From contig NZ_CH672408.1 of assembly GCF_000152885.1 (NCBI RefSeq), positions 24,572-88,571 of the forward strand: DNA of 64,000 nt, given 5' to 3'. Positions 28,812 to 38,189 of the stretch are shown here, in pieces. How positions within the stretch are numbered: position 1 is the first letter of the stretch; every line of letters starts with the position of its first letter. This DNA comes from Idiomarina baltica OS145. Its GTDB lineage: Bacteria; Pseudomonadota; Gammaproteobacteria; Enterobacterales; Alteromonadaceae. The notes under the pieces were generated by a model. It was not told the origin of the DNA. It saw nothing but the letters and a program-made list of their open reading frames with translations, and ran no database searches. Both the position numbers and the translations under genes were made by a program.

Positions 28812-29925
28812 TTTGGCACAAGATAAGCACGACCATCTTTATATGCATCGCGCCTTGGAATTGGCAAGAAAAGGGCGCTTTACGACTGGACCTAATCCTG
28901 CCGTCGGTTGTGTCATCGTAAAAGACGCCAGTATCGTTGGTGAAGGTTGGCATCAGAAGGCGGGCGAACCCCACGCCGAGGTCTTTGCGTTACGCCAGGC
29001 TGGCACACAAGCCAAACATGCAACCGCCTATGTTACGCTTGAGCCATGCAGTCACCAAGGTCGCACACCGCCCTGTGTTGATGCATTGATTAATGCGGAA
29101 GTGGCTCGTGTCGTTATCGCGATGCAAGATCCCAATCCCGTTGTATCAGGTCGTGGCATTCATAAATTACACGATGCTGATATCGAAGTTCGTGTTGGTT
29201 TATTTGAAACTGCAGCGCGAGCGCTTAATCCTGGTTTTATTCATCGTATGCAGACTCAATTACCCTATGTGCGCGTCAAGCTCGCGAGCTCGCTTGATGG
29301 GCGTACGGCGTTGAGTAATGGAGTGAGTCAATGGATTACCGGTGCTGCAGCGCGTGCTGACGTTCAGGTATGGCGTGCACAAGCCGACGCAATATTAACT
29401 GGCGCGGATACGGTGCTGGTGGATAACCCGAGACTGAATGTACGCCCTGAACAGTGGCCTAACGGGATCGAAAAACCATTATTTTTCAAGCAGCCCGTGC
29501 GTGTGATTATTGACGGGAAAAACCGCATTCATGATGATTTGCGACTATTTGAGGTTGAAACGCCTGTATTTGTCGTCCGCACTACGGAAGCTCCTGCTTC
29601 TCGACATCGCCATTGCCACGAGATTATTGCTAAAGCAGATAGCCAGGGTCGCGTAGACTTACATGACGCACTGAAAGAACTCGCATTGCGTGAGATTAAT
29701 TTGGTATGGACCGAGTGTGGAGCTCAGTTAGCGGGTGCTCTTTTTAACGCTCAGGTGGTGAATGAACTGGTCTATTATCAAGCCAACAAAGTATTAGGCA
29801 GTGACGCACGCAGTATGATTGCGTTGCAGGAACTGACTCAACTCGATGATGCGCTCTCATTTAACGTGCTTGAGCGCAGAATGGTCGGCGAGGATATTCG
29901 CGTGATCGCTCAGCCAATGAAGTAG
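28804..29925 (+). CDS. ribD: bifunctional riboflavin deaminase-reductase
   Basis: 373 residues (E. coli 367). The N-terminal deaminase domain has HAEVFAL and [11 protein letters not shown] zinc ligands; the C-terminal reductase domain begins near [15 protein letters not shown]. It performs the second and third steps of riboflavin synthesis. I start it at the ATG at 28804, which overlaps the nrdR stop (ATGATTAG); longer frames lie within nrdR. ribBX follows after eight bases, so ribE, which often sits between them, is absent here. Confidence 0.95.
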   Translation: MISLAQDKHDHLYMHRALELARKGRFTTGPNPAVGCVIVKDASIVGEGWHQKAGEPHAEVFALRQAGTQAKHATAYVTLEPCSHQGRTPPCVDALINAEVARVVIAMQDPNPVVSGRGIHKLHDADIEVRVGLFETAARALNPGFIHRMQTQLPYVRVKLASSLDGRTALSNGVSQWITGAAARADVQVWRAQADAILTGADTVLVDNPRLNVRPEQWPNGIEKPLFFKQPVRVIIDGKNRIHDDLRLFEVETPVFVVRTTEAPASRHRHCHEIIAKADSQGRVDLHDALKELALREINLVWTECGAQLAGALFNAQVVNELVYYQANKVLGSDARSMIALQELTQLDDALSFNVLERRMVGEDIRVIAQPMK

Positions 29926-29933
29926 GAACTATT

Positions 29934-31052
29934 ATGTCATTGCATTCGACAGAAGAGATTATTGAAGATATCAAGCAAGGTAAGATGGTCATTCTAATGG
30001 ATGACGAGGACCGCGAGAATGAGGGCGATCTTATTCTTGCAGCAGACTGCGTGACCCCTGAAGCGATAAATTTCATGGCTCGCTATGGTCGGGGACTGAT
30101 CTGCCTGACCCTCAGCGAGGAACGTTGTAAGCAACTTAACCTGCCGCTGATGGTTGATCGCAACAATGCGCCATACTCGACTGCGTTTACGGTATCCATT
30201 GAGGCCGCCGAGGGTGTGACTACAGGTATTTCGGCAGCTGACCGCGCACAAACAGTGAAAGCAGCCGTAGCACGTAATGCTCAGCCGGAAGACTTGGTAA
30301 TGCCGGGTCATATATTTCCACTGAAAGCTAAGCAGGGCGGTGTACTCAACCGTGCGGGGCACACGGAAGCCGGTTGTGATCTCGCGCGCCTAGCCGGCTA
30401 TGAACCTGCTGCAGTGATTGTCGAAGTGCTTAATGAAGACGGCACCATGGCGCGCCGGGCGGACCTAGAAAAGTTTGCCGAAGCACACGATATTAAAGTG
30501 GGTACTATTGCTGACTTGATCGAGTATCGCTCAGTGCGCGAGAAAACCATTCGCCGTGTAGCCCAGTGTCAGTTGCCGACCAGTTTTGGCAAATTCAATA
30601 TGATCACGTATCAAGACTCAATCGATCAACAAGTTCATCATGCGTTAGTGCATGGCGAAATTAATGCCGAAAAGGTAACTAACGTGCGCGTGCATTTGCA
30701 AGACAGTTTGCACGATACTTTATCAACTGAACGCGCGGCGAAGCGTAGCTGGCCGATTGCCAAGGCGATGCAATATATTGCCGAAAACGATGGTGTTCTA
30801 GTGCTTATTGGTCGTCAGCAAACGCCTGAGGATATCATTGCACAAGTGAAAGAATTTGAGGCACAGGATCAAGGACAGCACAAACCGACTGCGTCGGCAT
30901 CTAATGCTTCACGAAATGTGGGGGTTGGTTCGCAAATCCTTGCTGATTTAGGCATTCACCAAATGCATCTGCTCAGTTCACCGAAGCGTTATTCGGCATT
31001 GTCGGGATTCGGGCTTGAAGTTGTTGACTTCATCGAAGATAAAGCTGATTGA
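29934..31052 (+). CDS. ribB: 3,4-dihydroxy-2-butanone 4-phosphate synthase with degenerate GCHII domain (RibBX type)
   Basis: 372 residues. The N-terminal DHBP synthase domain is intact: [12 protein letters not shown], then GHIFPLKA and HTEAGCDLA. The C-terminal half has the fold and tail of GTP cyclohydrolase II ([15 protein letters not shown]) but lacks the three zinc cysteines that E. coli RibA has in its CLTGDALFSLRCDCG segment; the matching part here is [14 protein letters not shown]. It is therefore expected to make only the four-carbon precursor, as in RibBX proteins; this is inferred. A true ribA must be elsewhere. The last 23 bases overlap the panE gene on the other strand. Confidence 0.92.
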   Translation: MSLHSTEEIIEDIKQGKMVILMDDEDRENEGDLILAADCVTPEAINFMARYGRGLICLTLSEERCKQLNLPLMVDRNNAPYSTAFTVSIEAAEGVTTGISAADRAQTVKAAVARNAQPEDLVMPGHIFPLKAKQGGVLNRAGHTEAGCDLARLAGYEPAAVIVEVLNEDGTMARRADLEKFAEAHDIKVGTIADLIEYRSVREKTIRRVAQCQLPTSFGKFNMITYQDSIDQQVHHALVHGEINAEKVTNVRVHLQDSLHDTLSTERAAKRSWPIAKAMQYIAENDGVLVLIGRQQTPEDIIAQVKEFEAQDQGQHKPTASASNASRNVGVGSQILADLGIHQMHLLSSPKRYSALSGFGLEVVDFIEDKAD

Positions 31053-31920
31053 ATTGATGATATAGAGCCGCATGAGTAGGTAGATTAACGCCTAACTCAG
31101 CGGCCTTTTTTAGCGCGTAGCCAGTCAGGGCCTTAATTTCTGTTTTTCGGTTAGCTTTTATATCCGACAGCATTGAAGACTGGTTTTCGGCGGTCGCCTC
31201 GCATACCTGTTCGACTAATACGAGCAAATCCGCAGTATTTAAACGATAGCCAAGCGCTTGACTCAGACTGACCAACTCAGAAACCAGCATACGTCGCTGT
31301 TCATGGTATTGTTCTTTGAGCAGTTCACCATTGAGACACTGGTTCACCGCTGTTAATGGATTAATTACACAATTAAGGCAAAATTTTTGCCATTGTCGTG
31401 CTTTGATGTCTGCATCAAAGTGCAGTTTTGGAAAGGCGGTATGCAACTGTTCGGTTAGTTGTTGATGATGCTGTATGCGCGCATCGATCCAGTCTGAACC
31501 CAATCCTTTGTGCTCGGTCACTCGGTTACTGCGCGTCACGCCATGAGTGGTTATCCATGTATAACAGGGGCGTGATGTGGTTAAGTCTACAAGGCCGTTA
31601 TGCGCGCAGATAATAGGTCGATCGTGAGGTACACCCAGTGTATCTAGACGTCGAAATACACTCTCAAGATCATAGGCCTTAACGGCTATAAAAACCGCTT
31701 GTATTGAGCTGAAGTCGCTATCGTTGATGATAGGAATTCGGCAAAGCTCAGTACGTGCTGACTGATAATCTCTAAAGTGATAATCAAAAAAATCTGCGTG
31801 TCGACCAGGTGAGCGAGGCAATGTAACGATAGGCAGCTTGGCACACTGCCATTGATGGGCAATAAGCTGACCTATTGCACCCGCGCCGACGAGTAATAAC
31901 TGTTTAGGATGTTCACTCAT
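31030..31920 (-). CDS. panE: 2-dehydropantoate 2-reductase
   Basis: 296 residues, a ketopantoate reductase of the pantothenate/CoA pathway. The NADP-binding motif [13 protein letters not shown] is at the N-terminus. The catalytic lysine region is [15 protein letters not shown], and a C-terminal helical domain ends the protein. It heads no operon; it is the last of the yajG-ppi-ampG-panE run, overlapping ampG by 8 bases. It converges on ribBX with a 23-base overlap, and its coding DNA carries the ribBX terminator on the other strand. Confidence 0.92.
   Translation of the reverse strand: MSEHPKQLLLVGAGAIGQLIAHQWQCAKLPIVTLPRSPGRHADFFDYHFRDYQSARTELCRIPIINDSDFSSIQAVFIAVKAYDLESVFRRLDTLGVPHDRPIICAHNGLVDLTTSRPCYTWITTHGVTRSNRVTEHKGLGSDWIDARIQHHQQLTEQLHTAFPKLHFDADIKARQWQKFCLNCVINPLTAVNQCLNGELLKEQYHEQRRMLVSELVSLSQALGYRLNTADLLVLVEQVCEATAENQSSMLSDIKANRKTEIKALTGYALKKAAELGVNLPTHAALYHQFNQLYLR
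31067..31111 (+). terminator. ribBX terminator located inside panE (antisense)
   Basis: GCCGC-A-TGAGT-AGG, a ten-base loop, and CCT-A-ACTCA-GCGGC form a bulged stem of 13 pairs followed by C and six T residues. It begins 14 bases after the ribBX stop and lies within the C-terminal coding part of panE on the opposite strand. Confidence 0.8.
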
Positions 31921-33235
31921 TTGAACCCCAGTGTGCCTGATAGCTTCGTTTTAGATAGCCGAGTAATAGTAAGCTTGGCAGGATTGCTAAACTGGTAAGC
32001 ACAAAGAACAGACTCCAATTGCCATCGAGCTTATCAACCAGCACACCGCTGTAGGCCGATAAAGTGGTTCGGCCAAAGGTGCTCAGTGACGCGAGTAACG
32101 CATACTGAGTCGCGGTAAAGGTCCGGTCACATAAAAAGCTGATAAAACCTACAAAAGCTACAGTTGACCAAGCACTCGTAAAGCCATCGACTAGCACTGC
32201 CGCAAGAAACAGGTTCTCACTGGGTCCAACGTTAGCAATCCAAGCGAACATAAGGTTTGAGCCCGCCATAGCGATGCCGGCAATCAGAAGACCTTTGAAT
32301 TGACCAATACGCAGAGTTACCACGCCTCCTACTAGTGAAAAGAAGATAGTTATCCACCAAGTCACGAGTTTAGAGTAAGTGCCGATTTGCTCATTTGAAA
32401 AGCCGATCTCTTTATAAAATACAATCGACATTCGACCTAAAAAGGCTTCGCCTATTTTAAAAAGAAACACAAACAGCAAAATTTGTATTGCCAGTTTCGC
32501 ACCGTTGCGTGAGAAGAAAGAACTAATGGGTTCAATGACGACAGTACTGATCCGTTTTAATAAGGATAGGGTCGCTATGGTATTTGCTTTGACCTGTGTG
32601 TAACGTGCAGGCTTTATAAATAGAGTGACCAAAGCCAACGAAAGCATAAGCGCGGCGAGCACGATATAGGCATCCTGCCATTGCCAATGGGTACCGTCGA
32701 CTAACAGAAACGGAATTGCTCCGAGACCGGCGTAGCCGCTCCACCAACCTGATGTGGCCATGGCGGCCCCAGCACTTTGCATGCGTCCTTCCGATTCAGA
32801 GAATGTCTCAATGCGATAAGCGTCAATGGCAATATCCTGGGTCGCAGAGCTAATGGCAATGAGCAGGGCGGCGATACCGACTAGATGTAAATTATCAGCG
32901 ATGGTTAAAGTCGATATAAAGATACAGAGCGCGGCTATAAGAAGTTGACAGAGTAAGATCCAACTACGACGTTGTCCCAACCAGCGATTCAATACTGGAA
33001 GTTTAACGCTATCGACAAGAGGAGACCAAAGAAAGTTGATTGAGTAGACCGCGAATACGGCACCGAAATAACCGATAACTGATCGGCTCAAGCCTTCTTC
33101 TTGCAACCATGCCGACAATGCTGAGCCAATCATCACCCAAGGAAAACCGCTGGAAAGCGCTAAGAAAAAGAGCGCTATCACACGTGGTTGACGGTAAACG
33201 TTAAGATCGGTCTTTAACGTGTGCTGCGCTGTCAT
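31913..33235 (-). CDS. ampG: AmpG family muropeptide permease
   Basis: A 440-residue MFS transporter with about 12 membrane helices. The N-terminal stretch LFFLALSSGFPWVMIGSAL and the DRLVD-like WSPLVDSVKLP segment are AmpG features. AmpG imports GlcNAc-anhydro-muropeptides for cell-wall recycling. In E. coli ampG is also next to yajG, and here yajG lies two genes upstream. It overlaps the peptidyl-prolyl isomerase gene by 4 bases and panE by 8. Confidence 0.92.
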   Translation of the reverse strand: MTAQHTLKTDLNVYRQPRVIALFFLALSSGFPWVMIGSALSAWLQEEGLSRSVIGYFGAVFAVYSINFLWSPLVDSVKLPVLNRWLGQRRSWILLCQLLIAALCIFISTLTIADNLHLVGIAALLIAISSATQDIAIDAYRIETFSESEGRMQSAGAAMATSGWWSGYAGLGAIPFLLVDGTHWQWQDAYIVLAALMLSLALVTLFIKPARYTQVKANTIATLSLLKRISTVVIEPISSFFSRNGAKLAIQILLFVFLFKIGEAFLGRMSIVFYKEIGFSNEQIGTYSKLVTWWITIFFSLVGGVVTLRIGQFKGLLIAGIAMAGSNLMFAWIANVGPSENLFLAAVLVDGFTSAWSTVAFVGFISFLCDRTFTATQYALLASLSTFGRTTLSAYSGVLVDKLDGNWSLFFVLTSLAILPSLLLLGYLKRSYQAHWGSNE

Positions 33236-33819
33236 TGCGGCACGATTTCAATTCGTTTAAGCACGGGCGGGTTGGCAGGAACATCACGCCAACCGGTTTT
33301 TTCGTCAAATGGCAAGGATTCAAGCGCTGCTAATTTTTCGAGCACGTCTAAACCTTTAGTGATACGTCCAAATACGGCGTAGCCCCAGTCACCGTCGTCG
33401 GGGTTGAGTGAGGTATTGTCGTTTAAATTAAAAAAGAACTGACGAGTCGCTGTGTGAGGCTCACGTTCCCGAGCCATAGCGATGGTGCCGTAGGTGTTTA
33501 ACAGGCCGTTGCCCGATTCGTTTACGATCGTTTCATAGCTCGGCTTATCGGAGAATTCAGCATCGTAGCCGCCGCCCTGAATAACAAAGCCAGGTACTAG
33601 ACGATGGAAGATAGTGTTGTTGTATTGCGCCTTAGCAACGTAGCGGAGAAAGTTAGCGACGGTGATAGGCGCTGCTTCGCGGTTAAGCTCGACAGTCAAA
33701 TTGCCTTCAGAGGTGACAAAAACGACGGTTGGAAAGGGATTGTCGGGCTGCACTTGTGCTTGCGAATATGGGCTTGCTAAGACAATAAAACATGTTAATA
33801 GTGCGATAATTGTTTTCAT
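33232..33819 (-). CDS. periplasmic peptidyl-prolyl cis-trans isomerase, cyclophilin type
   Basis: 195 residues with a signal peptide (about 1-21, ending YSQA). It has one cyclophilin domain with the family core IFHRLVPGFVIQGGGYD and ATRQFFFNLNDN. It resembles E. coli PpiA, the periplasmic cyclophilin, in size and location. It catalyses proline isomerisation during protein folding. It lies one base after yajG and overlaps ampG by 4 bases. Confidence 0.92.
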   Translation of the reverse strand: MKTIIALLTCFIVLASPYSQAQVQPDNPFPTVVFVTSEGNLTVELNREAAPITVANFLRYVAKAQYNNTIFHRLVPGFVIQGGGYDAEFSDKPSYETIVNESGNGLLNTYGTIAMAREREPHTATRQFFFNLNDNTSLNPDDGDWGYAVFGRITKGLDVLEKLAALESLPFDEKTGWRDVPANPPVLKRIEIVPQ

Positions 33820-33820
33820 T

Positions 33821-34381
33821 TTAACCTCGCGTTTCCGTCAGACGTAGCTGGGGATCGTTAGCAATATCGTTGAGTACCTGCTGTAGCAGACGCTTAAACT
33901 CACGCTCGATAGTTGCTTCATCGGGGTTAGAAACTCCCTCCGACTTACTGGTTCCCGTGAATGTCCGTGCATACGACCGGTTCATTCTTTGTGCTTCGAC
34001 GCGAATGTTTAATTGATAGTCGAGTTGATATTTTAATGCTGTCTCGGTGTGCTCGACCACCGCCTTGTTGATAGACACATACCAATTGAGGTCGCCCTGA
34101 CCGCTGACAATCCCTGACTGTTGAAACGCTTGTTTGACGATCGCTGTCAGCGGCTGTGATGGTGCGGAAAACTGATTAGCTTTTTGGGTCTCTGTATCGA
34201 TGTGGCGATAGAGGTAGCTGTGAGGTCGTTTATCTTGCACCATCAAGCGAGAAACACTGCCTGAAAGTTGTGATGTTACCGTCGGCGGTTCGACGATCAG
34301 ATCAGAATCAATTGTCGAGCAACTGCTAATTGACAGCAGTGCCAGGGCGGAGAGGGCTGTGAGCTTTACTAGTTGACGCAT
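33821..34381 (-). CDS. yajG: YajG family lipoprotein
   Basis: A 186-residue lipoprotein precursor with lipobox LSISSC at about residues 16-21. The mature part matches the YajG family layout and its neighbour ampG, as in E. coli. Its function is not established. A GAGGAAGCC ribosome site lies before the ATG. It is the first gene of the yajG-ppi-ampG-panE run and is divergent from the FabH-like gene. Confidence 0.88.
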   Translation of the reverse strand: MRQLVKLTALSALALLSISSCSTIDSDLIVEPPTVTSQLSGSVSRLMVQDKRPHSYLYRHIDTETQKANQFSAPSQPLTAIVKQAFQQSGIVSGQGDLNWYVSINKAVVEHTETALKYQLDYQLNIRVEAQRMNRSYARTFTGTSKSEGVSNPDEATIEREFKRLLQQVLNDIANDPQLRLTETRG

Positions 34382-34525
34382 GGCTTCCTCGTTTTAGTCA
34401 TTCACGTAACACAGTTTCATGCTATCATACGGTAAAATTGTGCCTTGCAAAAATGCTTTACTGATATCTAGCAAAGCGATACGGTGATAAGGCAACGCGT
34501 TGTCAATGAAGTTAAAGGTTTTGTC

Positions 34526-35614
34526 GTGAAAAAATACGCAGAAATTACAGGATGGGGAAAGTGCTTACCGCCAGCAGTCATGACCAATGATGATTTGGCA
34601 ACATTTCTAGATACCTCGGATGAATGGATTGTATCGCGAACCGGAATTTCAGAGCGACGAGTCAGTCATGTAGGGACGTCTAAACTTGCGACGGTTGCCG
34701 CACAGAATGCGCTCGCGGCCGCTGGATTGAACCCAGATGATATCGACCTGATTATTGTCGGTACCTGTACTGCCGATGAGATCATTCCTAATGTCGCTTC
34801 AGCAGTGCAACAAAACATTGGCGCACCGAATGCAGCAGCGTTTGACCTCAATGCGGCGTGTAGTAGCTTTCTTTACGCCATGCATGTTGCAACCCAAGCT
34901 ATTCAAACAGGCGCTCATAAAAAAGTGTTGTTGATTGGTGCCGAGCGCCTGACGCGTATTCTCGACTGGACCAAACGTGAGAGTGCAGTGCTATTTGGCG
35001 ATGGCGCAGGAGCAATGGTTTTGGAAGCGAGTGATGAAGAGGTAGGTCTACTTGCCAGTCATATTAGCTGTGATGCTGATGCGCGTGACGTGTTGAGTCT
35101 TGATTTTGGTTTGAGCTTCGACCGCTTTGGCTTTGATGGCATTATGCAGTTTGATTTTGTTGGACAAGAAATTTTTAAGCGTGCGGTCAAAGGCATGAAC
35201 GCAGCGGTTGAGAAAGTATTTCAGCAAACTGGCTTAAGTACCGAAGATGTTGATGCGCTTATTCCGCATCAAGCGAATAAACGTTTAATCGATTATCTCG
35301 CGAAGTTATGTAAGGTGCCTTCTGAGAAAACCGTGATAAATATTCAGAATTACGGTAATACATCTTCTGCAACCTTACCGATCGCTTTTTGTGAAGCGGT
35401 AGAAAACGGCACTGTTAAGCCAGGAGATACCATTGTCTCGGCAGTGTTTGGCGGCGGACTAACCTGCGGCGCCGGCTTGATCCGTTGGGGTCAGCGCGTC
35501 ACACCGGTTAACCCTCCGATCTATGAATTGGAACCCACCGACTTAACCGCTTTAGATATGATTGTGCCGATGCACGAGAAGACGGCCGCGGCTTGGGCAA
35601 AGCGAGATAAATAA
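34526..35614 (+). CDS. beta-ketoacyl-ACP synthase III-like protein
   Basis: A 362-residue thiolase-fold synthase. FabH hallmarks are DTSDEWIVSRTGI, the catalytic cysteine in NAACSSFLYAM, histidine in PHQANKRLI and asparagine in NYGNTSSAT. The glycine-rich tail GGGLTCGAGLIRWG differs from the FabH GGGFTWG, and about 35 extra residues follow. It is not in a fab cluster and its neighbour is a crotonase, so a role other than bulk fatty-acid initiation is possible. I start at the GTG at 34526, which has AAAGG upstream; a GTG at 34484 is possible. Confidence 0.85.
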   Translation: MKKYAEITGWGKCLPPAVMTNDDLATFLDTSDEWIVSRTGISERRVSHVGTSKLATVAAQNALAAAGLNPDDIDLIIVGTCTADEIIPNVASAVQQNIGAPNAAAFDLNAACSSFLYAMHVATQAIQTGAHKKVLLIGAERLTRILDWTKRESAVLFGDGAGAMVLEASDEEVGLLASHISCDADARDVLSLDFGLSFDRFGFDGIMQFDFVGQEIFKRAVKGMNAAVEKVFQQTGLSTEDVDALIPHQANKRLIDYLAKLCKVPSEKTVINIQNYGNTSSATLPIAFCEAVENGTVKPGDTIVSAVFGGGLTCGAGLIRWGQRVTPVNPPIYELEPTDLTALDMIVPMHEKTAAAWAKRDK

Positions 35615-35662
35615 TTCGTCTTTAAAGTACAAATAGCACTGATATTGTGGTGAAAAGCTGAT

Positions 35663-35704
35663 AATCTCGTGAGAGTGGTACAACCAGTTTCACGAGATTT
35701 TTTT
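35663..35704 (+). terminator. terminator abutting the next start codon
   Basis: AATCTCGTGA (35663-35672) and TCACGAGATT (35690-35699) form a 10-bp stem with an inner TGGT/ACCA pairing in the loop. A T run follows to 35704. The next base is the A of the crotonase start codon. Confidence 0.85.
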
Positions 35705-36454
35705 ATGACAGAACAACAGCACATTATTATTGATAAGAACGCCAGTGTAGTCACTATCCGACTTAATCGGCGTGCTAAGAAGAATGCTTTTACGCAACAA
35801 ATGTATTCGGAAGCAACTGCCGCGCTGAAAGCCGCTGACGAGGACGAGACGATTAAAGTGGTCGTTTTCGAAGGGAGCGGTGATAGTTTTTCTGCGGGTA
35901 ATGATCTTAACGACTTCCTATCCATCGAGTCACTGGATGAAACGGCTCCTCCTTTTAAGTTTCTTCATTTACTCAATAAAGTGAAAGTGACGTTGGTCGC
36001 GAAGGTCAATGGCTTAGCTATCGGCATTGGTACAACCTTGCTGTTGCATTGCGATCTTGTCTATGCGGCTGATAATGCAGTATTCGCCTTACCTTTTGTG
36101 CAGTTAGGGTTACTTCCAGAGGCGGGCTCAAGTTTATTGCTACCGCGCATCATGGGGCACCAACGTGCATCCGAATTATTGCTACTAGGTGATTCGTTCT
36201 CTGCGAACAAGGCACAGCAGTATGGGTTGGTAAATGACGTGGTGGAGGCCGATAAACTTAATACCCGTGTTGATGAGGTAGTCGAACATCTGGTTAAACA
36301 GTCGCGCGGTGCTTTAAGAACCTCGAAGAAATTGATCAAAACAGAGTCGGATACTGTATCTGAACGCATTAGTCTAGAGGCTGGCTACTTTGCCAAAGCG
36401 CTCAGCTCTGATACTGCTAAGCAAGCAATAGCGGCCAAACTGAAGAAAAACTAG
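35705..36454 (+). CDS. enoyl-CoA hydratase/isomerase family protein, isomerase-like
   Basis: A 249-residue crotonase-fold protein. The oxyanion region is SAGNDLNDF. Neither catalytic glutamate of enoyl-CoA hydratase is present: the GGGCE position reads IGTTLLLHCD and the GQPE position reads ALPFVQ. Instead LLPEAGSS carries a glutamate at the place used by delta3,delta2-enoyl-CoA isomerases, so an isomerase is more likely than a hydratase. The ATG at 35705 directly follows a terminator T run and has no real ribosome site, so expression may be low or conditional. A GTG/TTG-type upstream start inside the terminator is possible. Confidence 0.85.
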   Translation: MTEQQHIIIDKNASVVTIRLNRRAKKNAFTQQMYSEATAALKAADEDETIKVVVFEGSGDSFSAGNDLNDFLSIESLDETAPPFKFLHLLNKVKVTLVAKVNGLAIGIGTTLLLHCDLVYAADNAVFALPFVQLGLLPEAGSSLLLPRIMGHQRASELLLLGDSFSANKAQQYGLVNDVVEADKLNTRVDEVVEHLVKQSRGALRTSKKLIKTESDTVSERISLEAGYFAKALSSDTAKQAIAAKLKKN

Positions 36455-36473
36455 GCAGTCAGCGCACTGGGGC

Positions 36474-36502
36474 TTGTTTACCTTAGCTGAGTGCGCGATA
36501 AT
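36474..36502 (+). promoter_or_regulatory. ffs promoter
   Basis: TTGTTT (36474-36479), a 17-base spacer and GATAAT (36497-36502), 17 bases before the 4.5S RNA. The spacer also carries one arm of a GCGCACT/AGTGCGC inverted repeat. Confidence 0.65.
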
Positions 36503-36519
36503 GCGCTTTCACGAGTTAT

Positions 36520-36633
36520 GGTGACCCTGCGGGTCCCCTCGCGACACTAACTGGCAAACCCGGTCAGGCCCGGAAGGGAGCAGCCGTAGTCGGGGATGTG
36601 GGCGCCGAGGTGTGGCTGGTAGGGTCGCCACCC
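36520..36633 (+). ncRNA. ffs: 4.5S signal recognition particle RNA
   Basis: 114 bases, the same length as E. coli 4.5S RNA. The conserved apical domain GGTCAGGCCCGGAAGGGAGC and GCAGCC segment is exact to the bacterial consensus, and the ends GGTGACCCT and AGGGTCGCCACC pair. A short T-rich stretch follows. It forms the SRP with Ffh for co-translational membrane targeting. Confidence 0.95.
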
Positions 36634-36646
36634 GTCTCTTTATATC

Positions 36647-37555
36647 CTAATCACTCCATACTTGATGACTTGCACGCAGTAGTTGAGCGTGAGCAAGAAT
36701 TAGGCGCGATAGGTTGCGTTGATAACCACCCCCGATTACCGCAGCTAAACTAATATTATTTTGCTTCGCGTAGTCCAGCACAAAATAGTCACGTGAAAAA
36801 ATGCCCTCGATAGATACATCAAGATGTCCGAGATCGTCGCGACGATATATGTCCACCCCTGCGTCATATAAAATCAAGTCGGGTTTAAAGTCTTTGGTTA
36901 CCTTGTGCAATGTATGTTTCACGGCATCGAGGTACGCGCCATCGGTGGTACCCTTGGGTAAGGCGACATCGAGGTCAGAGTCCACTTTAGTAAAAGGGAA
37001 GTTTCGTTCACCATGAATAGAGCAGGTGAAGATATTCTCGTGGTCTCTTAAAAGCGTCGCTGTACCGTCACCCTGGTGAACGTCGGTGTCGAATATCAGA
37101 ATTTTTAAATTGGGTTTTGCTTTTGTGGCTAAAACCGCACTCATCGCGAGGTCATTGATCAAGCAGAAACCGCTGCCCCAATCATGGTGTGCATGGTGGT
37201 AGCCACCCGAGAAATGAATAGCAATGCGCTTATCGAGTGCTGTCTTCACCGTCTCGAACGTACCTCCAGCCGATGTCAGGGTGCGGGTCAGTAGTTGCGT
37301 TGACCATGGAAAGCCCACTTTGCGCCATTCCTTTTTGTCAAACTGATTCGTGATGAGCTTATTGATGTAGTTTGAACTGTGAGCTAACGCTACTTGGGAC
37401 CAGTTCATTGGTGTCGGTTGAATAAACTGATCGGGCCGCGCGCCGTGCGCTAATGCCCATTGATATAGCATCTTATATTTATGTATTGGATAACGGTGCC
37501 GCTCTGGTAGCTGTAGCTCGCTATAGATTGGATGGTAAATAAATGGAACCTTCAT
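36647..37555 (-). CDS. histone deacetylase family protein
   Basis: 302 residues, a zinc deacetylase of the arginase/deacetylase fold. Motifs are FSGGYHHAHHDWGSGFC, the metal ligands in FDTDVHQGDGTA and LYDAGVDIY, and GGGYQRN near the end. Bacterial members deacetylate acetoin-type proteins, polyamines or lysines; the substrate here is unknown. Its ATG overlaps the priC stop by one base (TGATG), so the two are translated together. Confidence 0.9.
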   Translation of the reverse strand: MKVPFIYHPIYSELQLPERHRYPIHKYKMLYQWALAHGARPDQFIQPTPMNWSQVALAHSSNYINKLITNQFDKKEWRKVGFPWSTQLLTRTLTSAGGTFETVKTALDKRIAIHFSGGYHHAHHDWGSGFCLINDLAMSAVLATKAKPNLKILIFDTDVHQGDGTATLLRDHENIFTCSIHGERNFPFTKVDSDLDVALPKGTTDGAYLDAVKHTLHKVTKDFKPDLILYDAGVDIYRRDDLGHLDVSIEGIFSRDYFVLDYAKQNNISLAAVIGGGYQRNLSRLILAHAQLLRASHQVWSD

Positions 37556-38067
37556 CAGCCTTCGTCCATTATTTGAATTTGCCGCTCAACCTGACTGATT
37601 GCCTGTTGGCATCGGTTGAGACGCTTTTGATAAGCCTGCGCCTGAACAAGATCTCCTGACTGCTGAAACAGTTCCGCTTTATTTCTGAGTCTTATTTCAT
37701 ATTGGCGATACTTGGCTAGCGTTTGATGAAGCTGCCCATGCTGCGCTTGGAGCTGGGCGCGCAGATCGAAATCAGCGTCGGGCGGACGACTGTTTTGCAG
37801 TAACGCGCTTAGAGAAAGAACTTGCTCGCTGATTTTTTCGGCAAGATATTGCTTTCTCTCGTTATCATCGCTTGTTATTAATTTATTAATAAGCTGCTCA
37901 GTTTCATTTACGTAAGCAACCGCAAATTGGGACCGCGTAGTAAACAGATTCTCCGCAAACCATTGCTCGGCAAAGCGTTTATTGGCTTTTTGTTGGTCGA
38001 AAACCTGCGCTTTCTCACGTAACACTGCCAATGCTCGACTAAATTGTTGTAAATATGTTGGGGTCAT
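37555..38067 (-). CDS. priC: primosomal replication protein PriC
   Basis: A 170-residue, largely helical protein. It follows the PriC pattern: an LFTTR segment near residue 42, then YEIRLRNKAEL and QKRLNRCQQAISQVERQI toward the C-terminus (E. coli has ARLARCRHALEKIENR). PriC helps reload DnaB at stalled forks. It is the first gene of a two-gene unit with the deacetylase. The family is weakly conserved, so this rests on the C-terminal motif, size and helical nature. Confidence 0.8.
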   Translation of the reverse strand: MTPTYLQQFSRALAVLREKAQVFDQQKANKRFAEQWFAENLFTTRSQFAVAYVNETEQLINKLITSDDNERKQYLAEKISEQVLSLSALLQNSRPPDADFDLRAQLQAQHGQLHQTLAKYRQYEIRLRNKAELFQQSGDLVQAQAYQKRLNRCQQAISQVERQIQIMDEG

Positions 38068-38189
38068 GGCTTGCCGTAAATTTGCGGATTTAGAGTATTC
38101 TACCTAAATTAAAAGCAGCTTGCCTTTTAACAATCGATAATAGTTAAGTTATCAGTTGTTTAAATAACGTTGAAATTTGTAACGGAGTG

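Noticed and set aside
38136-38153. Fur-binding site upstream of the TonB2 operon
   Set aside because: GATAATAGTTAAGTTATC resembles a Fur box but is 18 instead of 19 bases and the centre does not match well. It is upstream of the candidate promoter, so I mention it only as weak.
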